Shown piece after piece: positions 46,081 to 54,570 of a stretch of 64,000 nucleotides of DNA (position 1 is the first letter of the stretch; each line of letters opens with the position of its first letter). The position numbers and the translations under genes are program-made. The stretch comes from Anderseniella sp963700735. GTDB taxonomy: Bacteria > Pseudomonadota > Alphaproteobacteria > Rhizobiales > Aestuariivirgaceae. A model generated the notes under the pieces. It searched no databases, was not told the origin of the DNA, and saw only the letters and a list, made by a program, of their open reading frames with translations. The DNA lies in contig CAVOYR010000006.1 of assembly GCA_963700735.1 (NCBI GenBank), forward strand, positions 62,001-126,000, given 5' to 3'.

Positions 46081-46104
46081 GGTTGTTTGTTTTAACGAAC
46101 AACC
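46081..46104. promoter_or_regulatory. Palindrome upstream of cysK, candidate operator
   Basis: GGTTGTT (46081-46087) and AACAACC (46098-46104) form perfect 7-base arms around an AT-rich 10-base centre. It lies 20-43 bases upstream of the cysK ATG, covering the likely promoter or start site. The pattern would suit a dimeric regulator of sulfur metabolism, such as an Rrf2- or LysR-type protein. The regulator is unknown. Confidence 0.5.
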
Positions 46105-46158
46105 TAGCATGTTTTATCGTCCGCGCCAATCGGCATTGCGGTGCCCCGGTTATGATGC

Positions 46159-46195
46159 AAAAAAAGGCTTCCAGATCAGTGACCTGGAAGCCTTT
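46159..46195 (-). terminator. Intrinsic terminator of the Tyr/Arg-rich protein gene
   Basis: AAAGGCTTCCAG (46163-46174) pairs with CTGGAAGCCTTT (46184-46195). On the minus strand the stem runs into seven T. It follows the 46220-46633 gene by 25 bases. Confidence 0.9.
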
Positions 46196-46219
46196 GCCAG
46201 TTCAGCGATTCAAGAAAGA

Positions 46220-46633
46220 TTACCGCGGCCGGCAGCGCTCATAGCGCATGCAGCCGTCATAGTTGCCGCCGCCATAGCCCCAGTTCGCCACGCAGGCGCG
46301 GTGCGCGCGGGCGCAATGGCCACCTCCGCGATAGGTGCGACGGTAGCGCGGTGCGGCGTAGTAGGGACGGCGGTAGTAGTACGGGTAGCCGTAATAGTAC
46401 GGTGCTGCGCCAAAGCCGAAGTACAGGCCCGGATAACCATAGCCACGATGACGCCAGTGGCGTCCACGGCGGCGGACTTCGGTGACGTGGTTGGCGTCGG
46501 TTGCGATGCCGGCCACGCCCGACGTTGCCAGGCCTGACGCGGCAGGCGAGGCAGAGGCCGGGGCAGTTGCAGCAAACAGCGTTCCTGCGGCAAGGATTGC
46601 CGCGAAGAGTGCTGATTTCAATTTGTAGGACAT
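46220..46633 (-). CDS. Small exported Tyr/Arg/Gly-rich protein (BA14K-like)
   Basis: A 137-residue protein with a signal peptide (MSYKLKSALFAAILAAGTLF to APASAS). The mature part has low complexity: RRRGRHWRHRGYGYPG, PYYYGYPYYYRRPYYAAP, then a C-terminal Cys/Arg motif HCARAHRACVANW ... YDGCMRYERC. The C-terminal pattern resembles the BA14K/lectin-like family of Hyphomicrobiales, where CxxxxRSYDPxTGTYxxxxG is typical, but here it is diverged. A role at the cell envelope is likely. Strong terminator downstream. Confidence 0.65.
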   Translation of the reverse strand: MSYKLKSALFAAILAAGTLFAATAPASASPAASGLATSGVAGIATDANHVTEVRRRGRHWRHRGYGYPGLYFGFGAAPYYYGYPYYYRRPYYAAPRYRRTYRGGGHCARAHRACVANWGYGGGNYDGCMRYERCRPR

Positions 46634-46727
46634 GATGCGTCTACTCCTGATTTTGCGCCCTCTAGGGCCAGAAGTATAACGCGCCAGTTGTGGCAAACAA
46701 TTGACCGTGATCAATCGATCTGGAGGG

Positions 46728-47075
46728 TCACGCCGTCTGGTTGGCCGGGTCCAGCTGGATGCCGTTTTCAGCCAGCGTGTCCTTCAGTTCGCCGTTCTGG
46801 AACATCTCGGTGATGATGTCACAACCGCCGACGAACTCGCCCTTCACGTAAAGCTGGGGGATGGTTGGCCAATCGGAATATTCCTTGATGCCGTTGCGCA
46901 GGTCGTCTGACTGCAGCACGTTGACGCCGGCATACGGCACGCCAAGGTGGTCCAGCATCTGCACGACGCGGCCGGAAAAGCCGCACTGCGGCTGGTCGGG
47001 CGTGCCCTTCATGAACAGCACGACGTCGTTGTTCTTGACCGCGTTGTCGATCCAGTCGTTGATTGGGTTGCTCAT
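46728..47075 (-). CDS. grxD: Monothiol glutaredoxin, Grx4 type
   Basis: A 115-residue glutaredoxin with the CGFS active site at residues 31-34 (PQCGFSGRVVQML), plus WPTIPQLYVKGEFVGGCDI for glutathione binding. Such proteins carry [2Fe-2S] clusters with BolA partners and serve iron-sulfur trafficking and iron sensing. The bolA gene lies just upstream on the same strand. GGAG is correctly placed for this start. Confidence 0.92.
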   Translation of the reverse strand: MSNPINDWIDNAVKNNDVVLFMKGTPDQPQCGFSGRVVQMLDHLGVPYAGVNVLQSDDLRNGIKEYSDWPTIPQLYVKGEFVGGCDIITEMFQNGELKDTLAENGIQLDPANQTA

Positions 47076-47169
47076 TCTCATCTCCATTCCGGGTTCAAGG
47101 GCCGGTGTTCGGGAATAACGGTTGCAGATATAGCACCGGGCCGCGGGTGATTTCCAGCGGCTGGTTGGG

Positions 47170-47403
47170 TCAATCCGGTGCCTTCGTGTTCAGTGCCAGG
47201 GCATGAAGCTCGCCGCCCATCTTGCCCTTCAGCGCGGCATAAACCATCTGGTGCTGCCTGACCTTGGGCTTGCCGCGGAACGCTTCCGACACGATGGTCG
47301 CGGACCAGTGGTCGTTGTCACCGGCAAGATCGGTCAGCTCGATCTGCGCGTCGGGCAGGGCCTCCTTGATCATGGCGGTGATCTCGTGGGCGGGCATCGG
47401 CAT
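47170..47403 (-). CDS. bolA: BolA-family protein
   Basis: A 77-residue BolA: MPMPAHEITAMIKEALPDA, then DNDHWSATIVSEAFRGKPKVRQHQMVYAAL, whose FRGKPKVRQHQMVY core carries the conserved His cluster ligand. It partners monothiol glutaredoxins around a shared [2Fe-2S] cluster. Its start lies 14 bases after the purL stop, and grxD follows, giving purL-bolA-grxD, a common Hyphomicrobiales order. The longer open frame upstream reads into purL. Confidence 0.88.
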   Translation of the reverse strand: MPMPAHEITAMIKEALPDAQIELTDLAGDNDHWSATIVSEAFRGKPKVRQHQMVYAALKGKMGGELHALALNTKAPD

Positions 47404-47416
47404 GTGGTTTGTCCCT

Positions 47417-49660
47417 TCAGGCCATTTCAGCGGCGGACGACATGAAGCCGGGGAACCAGCCTTCATGCGCCTCGCGCAACTTGTTGAGCGATATGGAGGC
47501 CTGACCCATGACAATCAAGCCCGAGCCGGTGACGGTGCCGATGCGGGTGGCAGGCACGCCTGCGTCTTCGGCTGCCGACAGCAGCGGGTGGGCGTCCATG
47601 GCCCGGCAGGTGACGACGTAACGCGCCTGGTCCTCGGCGAACAGCGCCTCGTGTGCCTCAAGCCCGCGCGGCAGTTCGATCTTGCAGCCTATACCCGACG
47701 CCAGCGCCATCTCGGCGAGCGCGGCGCACAGGCCGCCGTCGGAGATGTCGTGTACGGCGGTCAGCCTTCCCTTGCGGATCTTCGCCCGGACGAAGTCGCC
47801 GTGCTTTTTTTCCCTTGCGAGGTCGACTGGTGGCGGCGTGCCTTCCTCGCGGCCCAGCACCTCGCGCAGGTACATCGACTGGCCAAGGTGATGCCCATGC
47901 CCGCCGATCAGGATGATCGCATCGCCTTCCTGCTTGAAGGCCACGGTCGCCATCTTCGTGACGTCGGGCAGCAGGCCGACGCCTCCGATGGCGGGCGTTG
48001 GCAGGATGCCCTTGCCGTGGGTCTCGTTGTACAGCGACACGTTGCCCGACACGACGGGGAAGTCGAGCGCGCGGCACGCAGCACCAATGCCCTGCACGGC
48101 CTTCACGAAGGTGCCCATGATTTCCGGTTTTTCCGGGTTGCCGAAATTGAGGTTGTCTGTAATGGCAATCGGGTCCGCGCCGACGGCGGTCAGGTTGCGC
48201 CAGACTTCCGCCACTGCCTGCTTTCCGCCCTCGAACGGGTCTGCCTCGACATAGCGCGGTGTCACGTCCACGCAGGTGGCAATCGCCTTGCCGTCGTCGG
48301 ATACACGCACCACCGCGGCATCGCCGCCCGGGATCTGCGCGGTGTTGGACTGGATCAGGTTGTCGTACTGCTCCCACACCCAGCGGCGTGACGCCATGTC
48401 GGGCGAGCCCATCAGCTTGATCACGGCGGCGGCCAGGTCGTTCGGGGCAGGCACGTCGTCGCGCCCAAGCGCTGTCGGTACCTTCGGCTCGGTCCATGGC
48501 CGGTCGTATTCGGGGGCTTCATCGCCCAGGTCCTTGATCGGCAGGTTTGCCACCTCGCTGCCGTTCCACAGGCAGCGGAAGCGCAGGTCGTCGGTGGTCT
48601 TGCCGACGATGGCGAAGTCCAGCCCCCACTTGTGGAAGATCGCTTCGGCTTCCTTCTCCTGCTCGGGGCGCAGCACCATGAGCATCCGCTCCTGGCTTTC
48701 CGACAGCATCATTTCATATGGCGTCATGCCGTCTTCGCGGCACGGCACGGCGTTGAGGTCCAGTTCGATGCCGAGGTCGCCCTTGGCGCCCATTTCCACG
48801 GCAGAGCAGGTAAGGCCGGCGGCCCCCATGTCCTGGATGGCGATGACGGCGCCGGATGCCATCAGTTCCATGCAGGCTTCCAGCAGGCACTTTTCGGTGA
48901 ACGGGTCGCCGACCTGCACGGTGGGGCGCTTTTCCTCGATGGAATCATCGAACTCGGCCGATGCCATGGTGGCGCCGTGGATGCCGTCGCGGCCCGTCTT
49001 GGCGCCGAGATATACCACGGGCAGGCCCACTCCCTTGGCCTCGGAGTAGAAGATCTTGTCGGCATCGGCCAGGCCCACCGCCATGGCGTTGACCAGGATG
49101 TTGCCGTTGTAGCGCGGGTGGAAGTTCACCTCGCCGCCCACCGTCGGCACGCCGAACGAGTTGCCGTAGCCGCCGATGCCGGCCACCACACCGGAGACGA
49201 GGTGGCGGGTTTTCGGATGGTCCGGCTCACCGAAGCGAAGTGCGTTGAGCGCTGCGATGGGCCGTGCGCCCATGGTGAACACGTCGCGCAGGATACCGCC
49301 AACGCCCGTCGCCGCACCCTGGTACGGCTCGATGAAGCTCGGATGGTTGTGGCTTTCCATCTTGAACACGATGGCCTGGTTGTCGCCGATGTCGATGACG
49401 CCGGCATTTTCGCCCGGTCCCTGGATCACCTTGTCCCCGGTCACCGGCAGCGTCTTCAGCCACTTCTTCGACGACTTGTAGGAGCAGTGCTCGTTCCACA
49501 TGGCCGACACGATGCCAAGCTCGGTCAGCGTCGGCGTGCGGCCAATCAGCTGTTCGAAGCGCGCATACTCGTCAGGTTTGAGGCCGTGCTGGGCGATCAG
49601 TTCTGACGTGATCTCGACGTCATTGCGGAAGGTGGTCTGGGCGGGCTTTTGCGAAGACAT
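47417..49660 (-). CDS. purL: Phosphoribosylformylglycinamidine synthase subunit PurL
   Basis: A 747-residue small-type PurL, normal for the PurLQS complex. It contains FEQLIGRTPTLTELGI, SAMWNEHCSYKSSK, FKMESHNHPSFIEPYQGAAT and GVGGILRDVFTMGARPIA, all ATP/FGAR-binding regions. It converts FGAR to FGAM using ammonia from PurQ, in a complex with PurS. PurQ and PurS are encoded 7 kb upstream on the same strand. The frame is intact. Confidence 0.95.
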   Translation of the reverse strand: MSSQKPAQTTFRNDVEITSELIAQHGLKPDEYARFEQLIGRTPTLTELGIVSAMWNEHCSYKSSKKWLKTLPVTGDKVIQGPGENAGVIDIGDNQAIVFKMESHNHPSFIEPYQGAATGVGGILRDVFTMGARPIAALNALRFGEPDHPKTRHLVSGVVAGIGGYGNSFGVPTVGGEVNFHPRYNGNILVNAMAVGLADADKIFYSEAKGVGLPVVYLGAKTGRDGIHGATMASAEFDDSIEEKRPTVQVGDPFTEKCLLEACMELMASGAVIAIQDMGAAGLTCSAVEMGAKGDLGIELDLNAVPCREDGMTPYEMMLSESQERMLMVLRPEQEKEAEAIFHKWGLDFAIVGKTTDDLRFRCLWNGSEVANLPIKDLGDEAPEYDRPWTEPKVPTALGRDDVPAPNDLAAAVIKLMGSPDMASRRWVWEQYDNLIQSNTAQIPGGDAAVVRVSDDGKAIATCVDVTPRYVEADPFEGGKQAVAEVWRNLTAVGADPIAITDNLNFGNPEKPEIMGTFVKAVQGIGAACRALDFPVVSGNVSLYNETHGKGILPTPAIGGVGLLPDVTKMATVAFKQEGDAIILIGGHGHHLGQSMYLREVLGREEGTPPPVDLAREKKHGDFVRAKIRKGRLTAVHDISDGGLCAALAEMALASGIGCKIELPRGLEAHEALFAEDQARYVVTCRAMDAHPLLSAAEDAGVPATRIGTVTGSGLIVMGQASISLNKLREAHEGWFPGFMSSAAEMA

Positions 49661-49778
49661 GGGGCAGGCGGCATCCGATTGCGTGAGGGGCCATCAACAA
49701 GGCAGCCGTTCTAACGCAAGAACCGGCAACGATACATACAAATCGCCGAGTTCTGGACAGTCTGTCGCGGCGGTGCGG

Positions 49779-50411
49779 TTAAAACCGCCAGGCGGCACCG
49801 GCACGGAAGGTGTGGGTGTCCACGTCAACGCCGGTTGCACCGCCTGCGTTGAAGTTGTTGCTGCCGTAGGTGGCGTACAGGTATTCCGCGCGCACCGATA
49901 TGTCTTCGCTCATCATGAACTCGTAGCCGGCACCGACGACACCGCCCAGCAGGAAGTCCTTGTCGCGCGCACCGGTGGAATCGCTGGCCCAGTAATCAGC
50001 CAGCGCAAGACCGCCGGTCACGTAGAGCAGGCCGCTCGTGCCCGTCTCCATGCCGAGGCGGGCGCGGAACGTGTGCTGGCCATGGTTGGTCAGCCTGAGT
50101 GTGCCGAAACCGGGTGCCGGCTGCTGGTCACTCTGGTTGCCGAACGAGGCGTCGGCCTCGATGCCGGCAACATAGGTCCCAAGGTCCCAGTTGTAGCCCA
50201 GCAGCACACCGCCCATCAGGCCAGTGCCTTCGAGGCTGACCGCGGTGCCTGAATTGCCGGATGCATCGAACCAGCCGTAGCCTGCGTGCGCGCCCACGTA
50301 GAACCCGTCCCAGGTGGACATGTCATAGTCGGCGGCGCGCGCCGGTGATGCCGCCACGGCGCACGCAATTGCCAGCGCAATCGCGCCTGCTGAAACCGAT
50401 GCCCGAATCAT
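49779..50411 (-). CDS. Outer-membrane beta-barrel protein (Omp25/31-like)
   Basis: A 210-residue protein with a signal peptide (MIRASVSAGAIALAIACAVA to ARAADY). The barrel has alternating strands starting WDGFYVGAHAGYGWF, with VRAEYLYATYGSNNF near the end and the C-terminal AGAAWRF (terminal Phe). This is the Omp25/31-type porin-like family of Hyphomicrobiales. The role is structural or stabilising; pore function is uncertain. Confidence 0.85.
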   Translation of the reverse strand: MIRASVSAGAIALAIACAVAASPARAADYDMSTWDGFYVGAHAGYGWFDASGNSGTAVSLEGTGLMGGVLLGYNWDLGTYVAGIEADASFGNQSDQQPAPGFGTLRLTNHGQHTFRARLGMETGTSGLLYVTGGLALADYWASDSTGARDKDFLLGGVVGAGYEFMMSEDISVRAEYLYATYGSNNFNAGGATGVDVDTHTFRAGAAWRF

Positions 50412-50502
50412 GCCGCTTCCCTGTGAATGCGGATTATTGTTTTGAGGTGAGAGAATATCACTCTGTGTGCAGAGTCAAGCTGGCGGGGACCCCCACACAG
50501 GC

Positions 50503-50534
50503 GAACGCGCGAAGCATGGCGGCCTCGCGCGTTC
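50503..50534 (-). terminator. Strong hairpin after the first TadG-like gene
   Basis: GAACGCGCGA (50503-50512) pairs perfectly with TCGCGCGTTC (50525-50534). It follows the 50574-52166 gene on the minus strand. There is no clear T tract, so it may stabilise the mRNA end rather than terminate. The paralogous gene carries a similar hairpin. Confidence 0.55.
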
Positions 50535-50573
50535 TCTCCTTCACAGGCGGCCTGCAGGGCCACCCGCGGCAAC

Positions 50574-52166
50574 CTACTTGCTCAGGTGCAGCCGGCGGAT
50601 CTCGTCGCCGATTTCCTGGAAGTTCAGCACCAGGGCCGCATCCGATTTGGGGTCATAGTACTTCTCGGCGTCGGTGGCGCAGGCCTTGATCAAGTCGCGC
50701 TGGATGGCGCTCGGCACGTTGTAGGAGAAGGTATACAAGGTCACCTTCTTGTCCTTGACCAGCTGGCAGGCCTGCTTGAGCATGGTGTTTTGCGCTTCAA
50801 CCCCGGTCCAGTAGTCGGTGGTGCCAAGGCGGCCCTCATTGAGGAAGCCATAGGCGGTGTAGCTCGAACCATTGTGGTTCTTGCCATCGGCCACGTTGAA
50901 GGTGTTCTCGCCATCGGTGAGCAGCACCATCACCTTCTTCACATCCGGGTCATCGAATGCTGCCCCTTCGGTGTAGGGTTCGGTCGGCGACAGCACCCGC
51001 AGGCCCCAGCCCACGCCCTCGGCCACGTGGGTGTAACCGTCGGCCTTCATGTTCTTGATGGTGTCGAGCACAGGCTTCTTGAAGCTGCTCAGCGGCAGGA
51101 TGGGCTGTATGTTGCAGCCCCGGTGCGGGCCGCGAGCGTTGGTGGTGGCCTTGTTGTCCCTGTACTTGGCCTGGTGCCTCTGGCGCACGTCCAGCGAATA
51201 GCCGTCCTGGCGGCTGTCCGTCAGGTAGTTGTTTTCGTAGACCGCCTTGCCGGTCTTGTCACCACAGTCGGACCGGGTTCCATCCCACAGGTGGCAGGCC
51301 TGCCCGTCCGACACTTTGCCCGGCTCATCCGGGGCAAACGCGGGCGGGAACAGCGTCACGGCGTTGTTGACGTCGGGCGGGGTGTCATCGATCGACATGG
51401 CGCCTGCGCGTGACTCGACGCAACCGGGCCATGTGAGCTTGTCATTCTGGGCGTTGACTGCTTCCCAGGCTTTCCAGTTGTGCCAGCTGGCATTCCTGAA
51501 GTTGACGTGCGATTGGGGGTTCAGCCCGCCTGTGTCCAGCCACGTGGCCGTGGCCTTGTCGGGACCAACGTTGACGAACTGCGAGAACGGCACGACGGCG
51601 ACCTTGAGCCCCTTCACCTCGTCACGATCCTTGAACAGGATGTTGACGAAGTCGTTGGCGGCGGTCTTGAGCGTTGGCAACCGGTTTTGCTGGCCCATCG
51701 AGCCGGTGTTGTCGAACACCAGCACAACCTCCAGGCCTTCCGCTGCCTGCTTGACCTGCGAGGCGGCGGCGATCTTGGTTTCCTTGAACCCGGCCACGGC
51801 GGAAAGATAGTTCTTTACCGTCACCCGGCCCACCACGTTGATGTTGCCATCGGTGTCGATGGTCATCGTCATCGATGGAGTGCCGGCGTTCTTCGGGGCG
51901 CCAAAGTTGGACAGGAAGTAGTTGCTGGCAATTTCGCGCCGGTCAGCTTCTGTCTTGTTGATCGCGCGTCCGGCCGCAAGTGCAGCTGCATCTGTTGCAG
52001 CCTGCAGGCGTGCATCGACAGCTACCCAGTTGCCATAGTCCACCGCCGCCCCAGCTGCCATGAACATCGGAACCGCCAGAAGTGCTGCCACCTGCGCCAT
52101 CGCGCCGGACTCGTGCCTGACAAGCCGTCTGGCCGCAGACGCAAGGCGTCCTGCAAAATTGATCAT
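50574..52166 (-). CDS. TadG-like pilus-assembly protein with VWA domain, first copy
   Basis: A 530-residue protein. The TadE/TadG-like N-terminus has one helix (about 24-42, MAQVAALLAVPMFMAAGAA) followed by VDYGNWVAVDARLQAATDAA. A von Willebrand A domain follows with MIDAS DNTGS at residues 152-156, a Thr in FSQFVNVGPDKATATW and the later metal region VLLTDGENTFN. Cys pairs are present (WPGCVES, QACHLW, SDCGDK, GCNIQP). TadG proteins act at the cell surface with Tad pili. No other tad genes are in the window. A 361-base gap separates it from the paralogue upstream. Confidence 0.82.
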   Translation of the reverse strand: MINFAGRLASAARRLVRHESGAMAQVAALLAVPMFMAAGAAVDYGNWVAVDARLQAATDAAALAAGRAINKTEADRREIASNYFLSNFGAPKNAGTPSMTMTIDTDGNINVVGRVTVKNYLSAVAGFKETKIAAASQVKQAAEGLEVVLVFDNTGSMGQQNRLPTLKTAANDFVNILFKDRDEVKGLKVAVVPFSQFVNVGPDKATATWLDTGGLNPQSHVNFRNASWHNWKAWEAVNAQNDKLTWPGCVESRAGAMSIDDTPPDVNNAVTLFPPAFAPDEPGKVSDGQACHLWDGTRSDCGDKTGKAVYENNYLTDSRQDGYSLDVRQRHQAKYRDNKATTNARGPHRGCNIQPILPLSSFKKPVLDTIKNMKADGYTHVAEGVGWGLRVLSPTEPYTEGAAFDDPDVKKVMVLLTDGENTFNVADGKNHNGSSYTAYGFLNEGRLGTTDYWTGVEAQNTMLKQACQLVKDKKVTLYTFSYNVPSAIQRDLIKACATDAEKYYDPKSDAALVLNFQEIGDEIRRLHLSK

Positions 52167-52527
52167 CGTCCCGTCTCTCCCTCAGGATGTACCTGTTGCC
52201 GTCAACGCCGGGCACGCGGGCTTGCAGCTTGGTCCTGCCGGGTCTGCGAAGGGGCAGGGTGGGGCTGCAAGACGGCCCTTGGTTAATTGCTTATTGTAGG
52301 GGCTTGCAGGGCTTTACTGTTGCGAAAGCTTTGCTGCTGCCTAAGCAGGCGTGAAGTGCAAGGGTTGCATTTTAGGCAAATGCGATTTGGGCCAACAGAT
52401 TGATAATGAGCGATTTTGGTTACCGCGTTGCAGGTCTCTGCCCGCCTGCCAACCAAATGGAAACGCGCGCATCCGGTGCTGGATACGCGCGTTCCTTCGC
52501 AATAAAGCCCAGTGGAGAACAAGGCTG
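52167..52527. other. Intergenic region between the two TadG-like genes
   Basis: These 361 bases contain no convincing gene. The part near 52280-52400 is AT-richer and could hold the promoter of the first TadG-like gene. Near the other end, GGAAACGCGCGCATCC (52459-52474) and GGATACGCGCGTTCC (52481-52495) form a strong hairpin about 30 bases after the second gene's stop, resembling the one after the first copy. Confidence 0.5.
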
Positions 52528-54054
52528 TTACTGACTGAGATGCAGCCTGCGCAGTTCGTCGGCGATCTGCTGGAAGCTGCGGACGAGGGCCGCGTTGGAC
52601 GGCGGGTCGAAGTACTTTTCCGGGCTCGACGCGCAGTTCTTGATCAGGTTGCGCTGCGTGGCATTCGGCACGTTGTAGGCAAACGAGTACACCACGATGT
52701 CCTGTGCCTTGATGTTGTTGCAGGTCGTCTGCAGCATCTGGTTCTGCGTGTTGATCGCGGTGACGTAGTTCGACGAGCCAAGCCGTGCCTGCTTCAGGTA
52801 GCCGTAGGCGGTGTATGTCGACCCGTTGATGTTGTTCTGCAGATCGTTGGTATCGAAAGTGTTCTCGCCATCGGTCAACAGCACCATGGCCTTGGTGATG
52901 TCCTGGTCGGAGTACGGCACACCTTCGCTGAACGGCTCGTGCGGCGACAGCACCCGCAAGCCCCAGGCAGCACCTTCGGCCACGTGGGTATAGCCATCAG
53001 CCTTCATCTGGGCGATGGTCGAGATGATCGGGCCCTTCTGGTTGGTGAGCGGCTGGATTGCCTCAATATTGCATCCGCGCTGTGGCCCCATGCTCGCATT
53101 GCTGACGTTCACATTGCGATATTTCTTGTCGTTCTTCTGCCGCTGTAACGCAGACGGGTTTTTGGGCAGGGAGCCATCGTTGATGTAGCTGTTGTAGTAG
53201 CCACTCAGATTGGGTTCATCAGGTGCAAACGCCGGCACGAACAGGGTGTCGGGATCGGTCGTGTCGGGCGCGGCATCATTGGTTGCAAGTGCGCCCGGCC
53301 GGGCCTCCACGCAGCCAGTCCACGAGCGGTTCTTGAGTTCTTGCCAACCCTTCCAGTTGTGGTAGGTAGACAAGGTGAAGTTCTCCCGCGACCACGCAGC
53401 ACGCCCCTGCGTATCCAGCCACAGGGCATCTGCCTTGTCCGGGCCCACGTTGACGAACTGCGAGAACGGCACCACGGCCACCTTCAGCGTGTCTGCCTCG
53501 TCACGCGGACCGAACAGGATTTGCACGAAGTCCTTGGCGGCGACCTTCAGCGTCGACAGCCGGCTTTGCGAAGCCATCGATCCGGTGTTGTCGAACACCA
53601 GCGCCACTTCAAGCCCGGTTGCTTCCTTGCTGACCTCGGCCGAGGCAACAATGGTCTGCTCCATCGATCCGGCAGCCTTCATCAGATAGTTCTCGACCGA
53701 TACCTGCGAGTCGACGCGCAGCTTGCCGTCATTGCTGATGGTCAGGGTCAGTTCCGGCGTGCCTGCATTGCGCGGGCTGCCGAAGTTGGCATTGAAATAA
53801 TCGGTGACCACGCGGCTCAGTTCCGCGTCGCTGAGGTTGGCCTCACGGCCTGCTGCCAGCGCGGCGGCATCGGTGGCAGCCTGAAGGCGCGCCTGTACCG
53901 ACACCCAGTTGCCATAGTCGACCGCTGCTCCCCCCGCCATCATCATGGGCAGGGCCAGCAACGATACAATAATCGCCATGTTGCCGGACTCGTCCTTCAA
54001 CATGCCTTTGGCTGATCGCCTGTTCTGCAGGCGTCTCTTGAATGAGCGCAACAT
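52528..54054 (-). CDS. TadG-like pilus-assembly protein with VWA domain, second copy
   Basis: A 508-residue paralogue of the preceding gene. An N-terminal helix (about 26-45) is followed by VDYGNWVSVQARLQAATDAA. The MIDAS DNTGS is at residues 155-159, with PFSQFVNVGPDKADALW and VLLTDGENTFDTN. Both copies keep the MKADGYTHVAEG and GCNI patches but differ in the middle insert. The start at MLRSFKRRL has GGGAGAG upstream; a longer start adds a non-conserved 38 residues. The two copies probably arose by tandem duplication followed by divergence. Confidence 0.82.
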   Translation of the reverse strand: MLRSFKRRLQNRRSAKGMLKDESGNMAIIVSLLALPMMMAGGAAVDYGNWVSVQARLQAATDAAALAAGREANLSDAELSRVVTDYFNANFGSPRNAGTPELTLTISNDGKLRVDSQVSVENYLMKAAGSMEQTIVASAEVSKEATGLEVALVFDNTGSMASQSRLSTLKVAAKDFVQILFGPRDEADTLKVAVVPFSQFVNVGPDKADALWLDTQGRAAWSRENFTLSTYHNWKGWQELKNRSWTGCVEARPGALATNDAAPDTTDPDTLFVPAFAPDEPNLSGYYNSYINDGSLPKNPSALQRQKNDKKYRNVNVSNASMGPQRGCNIEAIQPLTNQKGPIISTIAQMKADGYTHVAEGAAWGLRVLSPHEPFSEGVPYSDQDITKAMVLLTDGENTFDTNDLQNNINGSTYTAYGYLKQARLGSSNYVTAINTQNQMLQTTCNNIKAQDIVVYSFAYNVPNATQRNLIKNCASSPEKYFDPPSNAALVRSFQQIADELRRLHLSQ

Positions 54055-54570
54055 CCTGTAGTCTCTCCCTAAAAGTGGACGTTGTCCATGCCGCCGCCGT
54101 GCTGCGCGACCCTCTCTCCGGGTTGCCGGACCAACTGCTGGCTGATGCTGGATATATAAACCCGCCAAATAAAAATGCGCGAAGACTCCAAAACTCTGGA
54201 TAAAAAACCGTTATCAACGCATGGTTTTTTAAGCTTTGAGCGTATTCAGGATGTAAAAACTTGCTGTATAGTTTTTGGAAAGTTGCAGGTTATTTTACCA
54301 CGCAGGCAGCAATGCCTCTGTGTGGAGCCAGCAACGCCACGATCAGACGTGTCGACCCGACAGGTCAGGTCCAGATCATCAGGGCATCGATGACCGGTTG
54401 TACTACTGGCATGATTGTCGGCTGCGAGCGGCATTGCTGTCCGCGAAGCTGGATGATCTGACTGGTTCGCGGGATCAGACTGGCTGCAGCCGGGCGCCGT
54501 GACCCGGCTAGATTGCCGGGCGTGTCGGCGCCTGTCAGCAAGGTCCACGCCCGGCCTGTTTCATTCCGGA
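54055..54570. other. Long intergenic region upstream of the second TadG-like gene
   Basis: These 516 bases hold no gene I can support; a 100-codon frame at 54246-54548 has no family resemblance. An AT-rich core (about 54160-54300) contrasts with the surrounding GC-rich DNA and contains an inverted repeat AAAAAACC (54202-54209) / GGTTTTTT (54223-54230), which may be a terminator of the MocR gene or a regulatory site. The TadG promoter should lie here. Confidence 0.5.

Noticed and set aside
54246..54548. A 100-codon open frame upstream of the second TadG-like gene
   Set aside because: Low-complexity composition, no ribosome binding site and no family resemblance; it covers probable promoter sequence.
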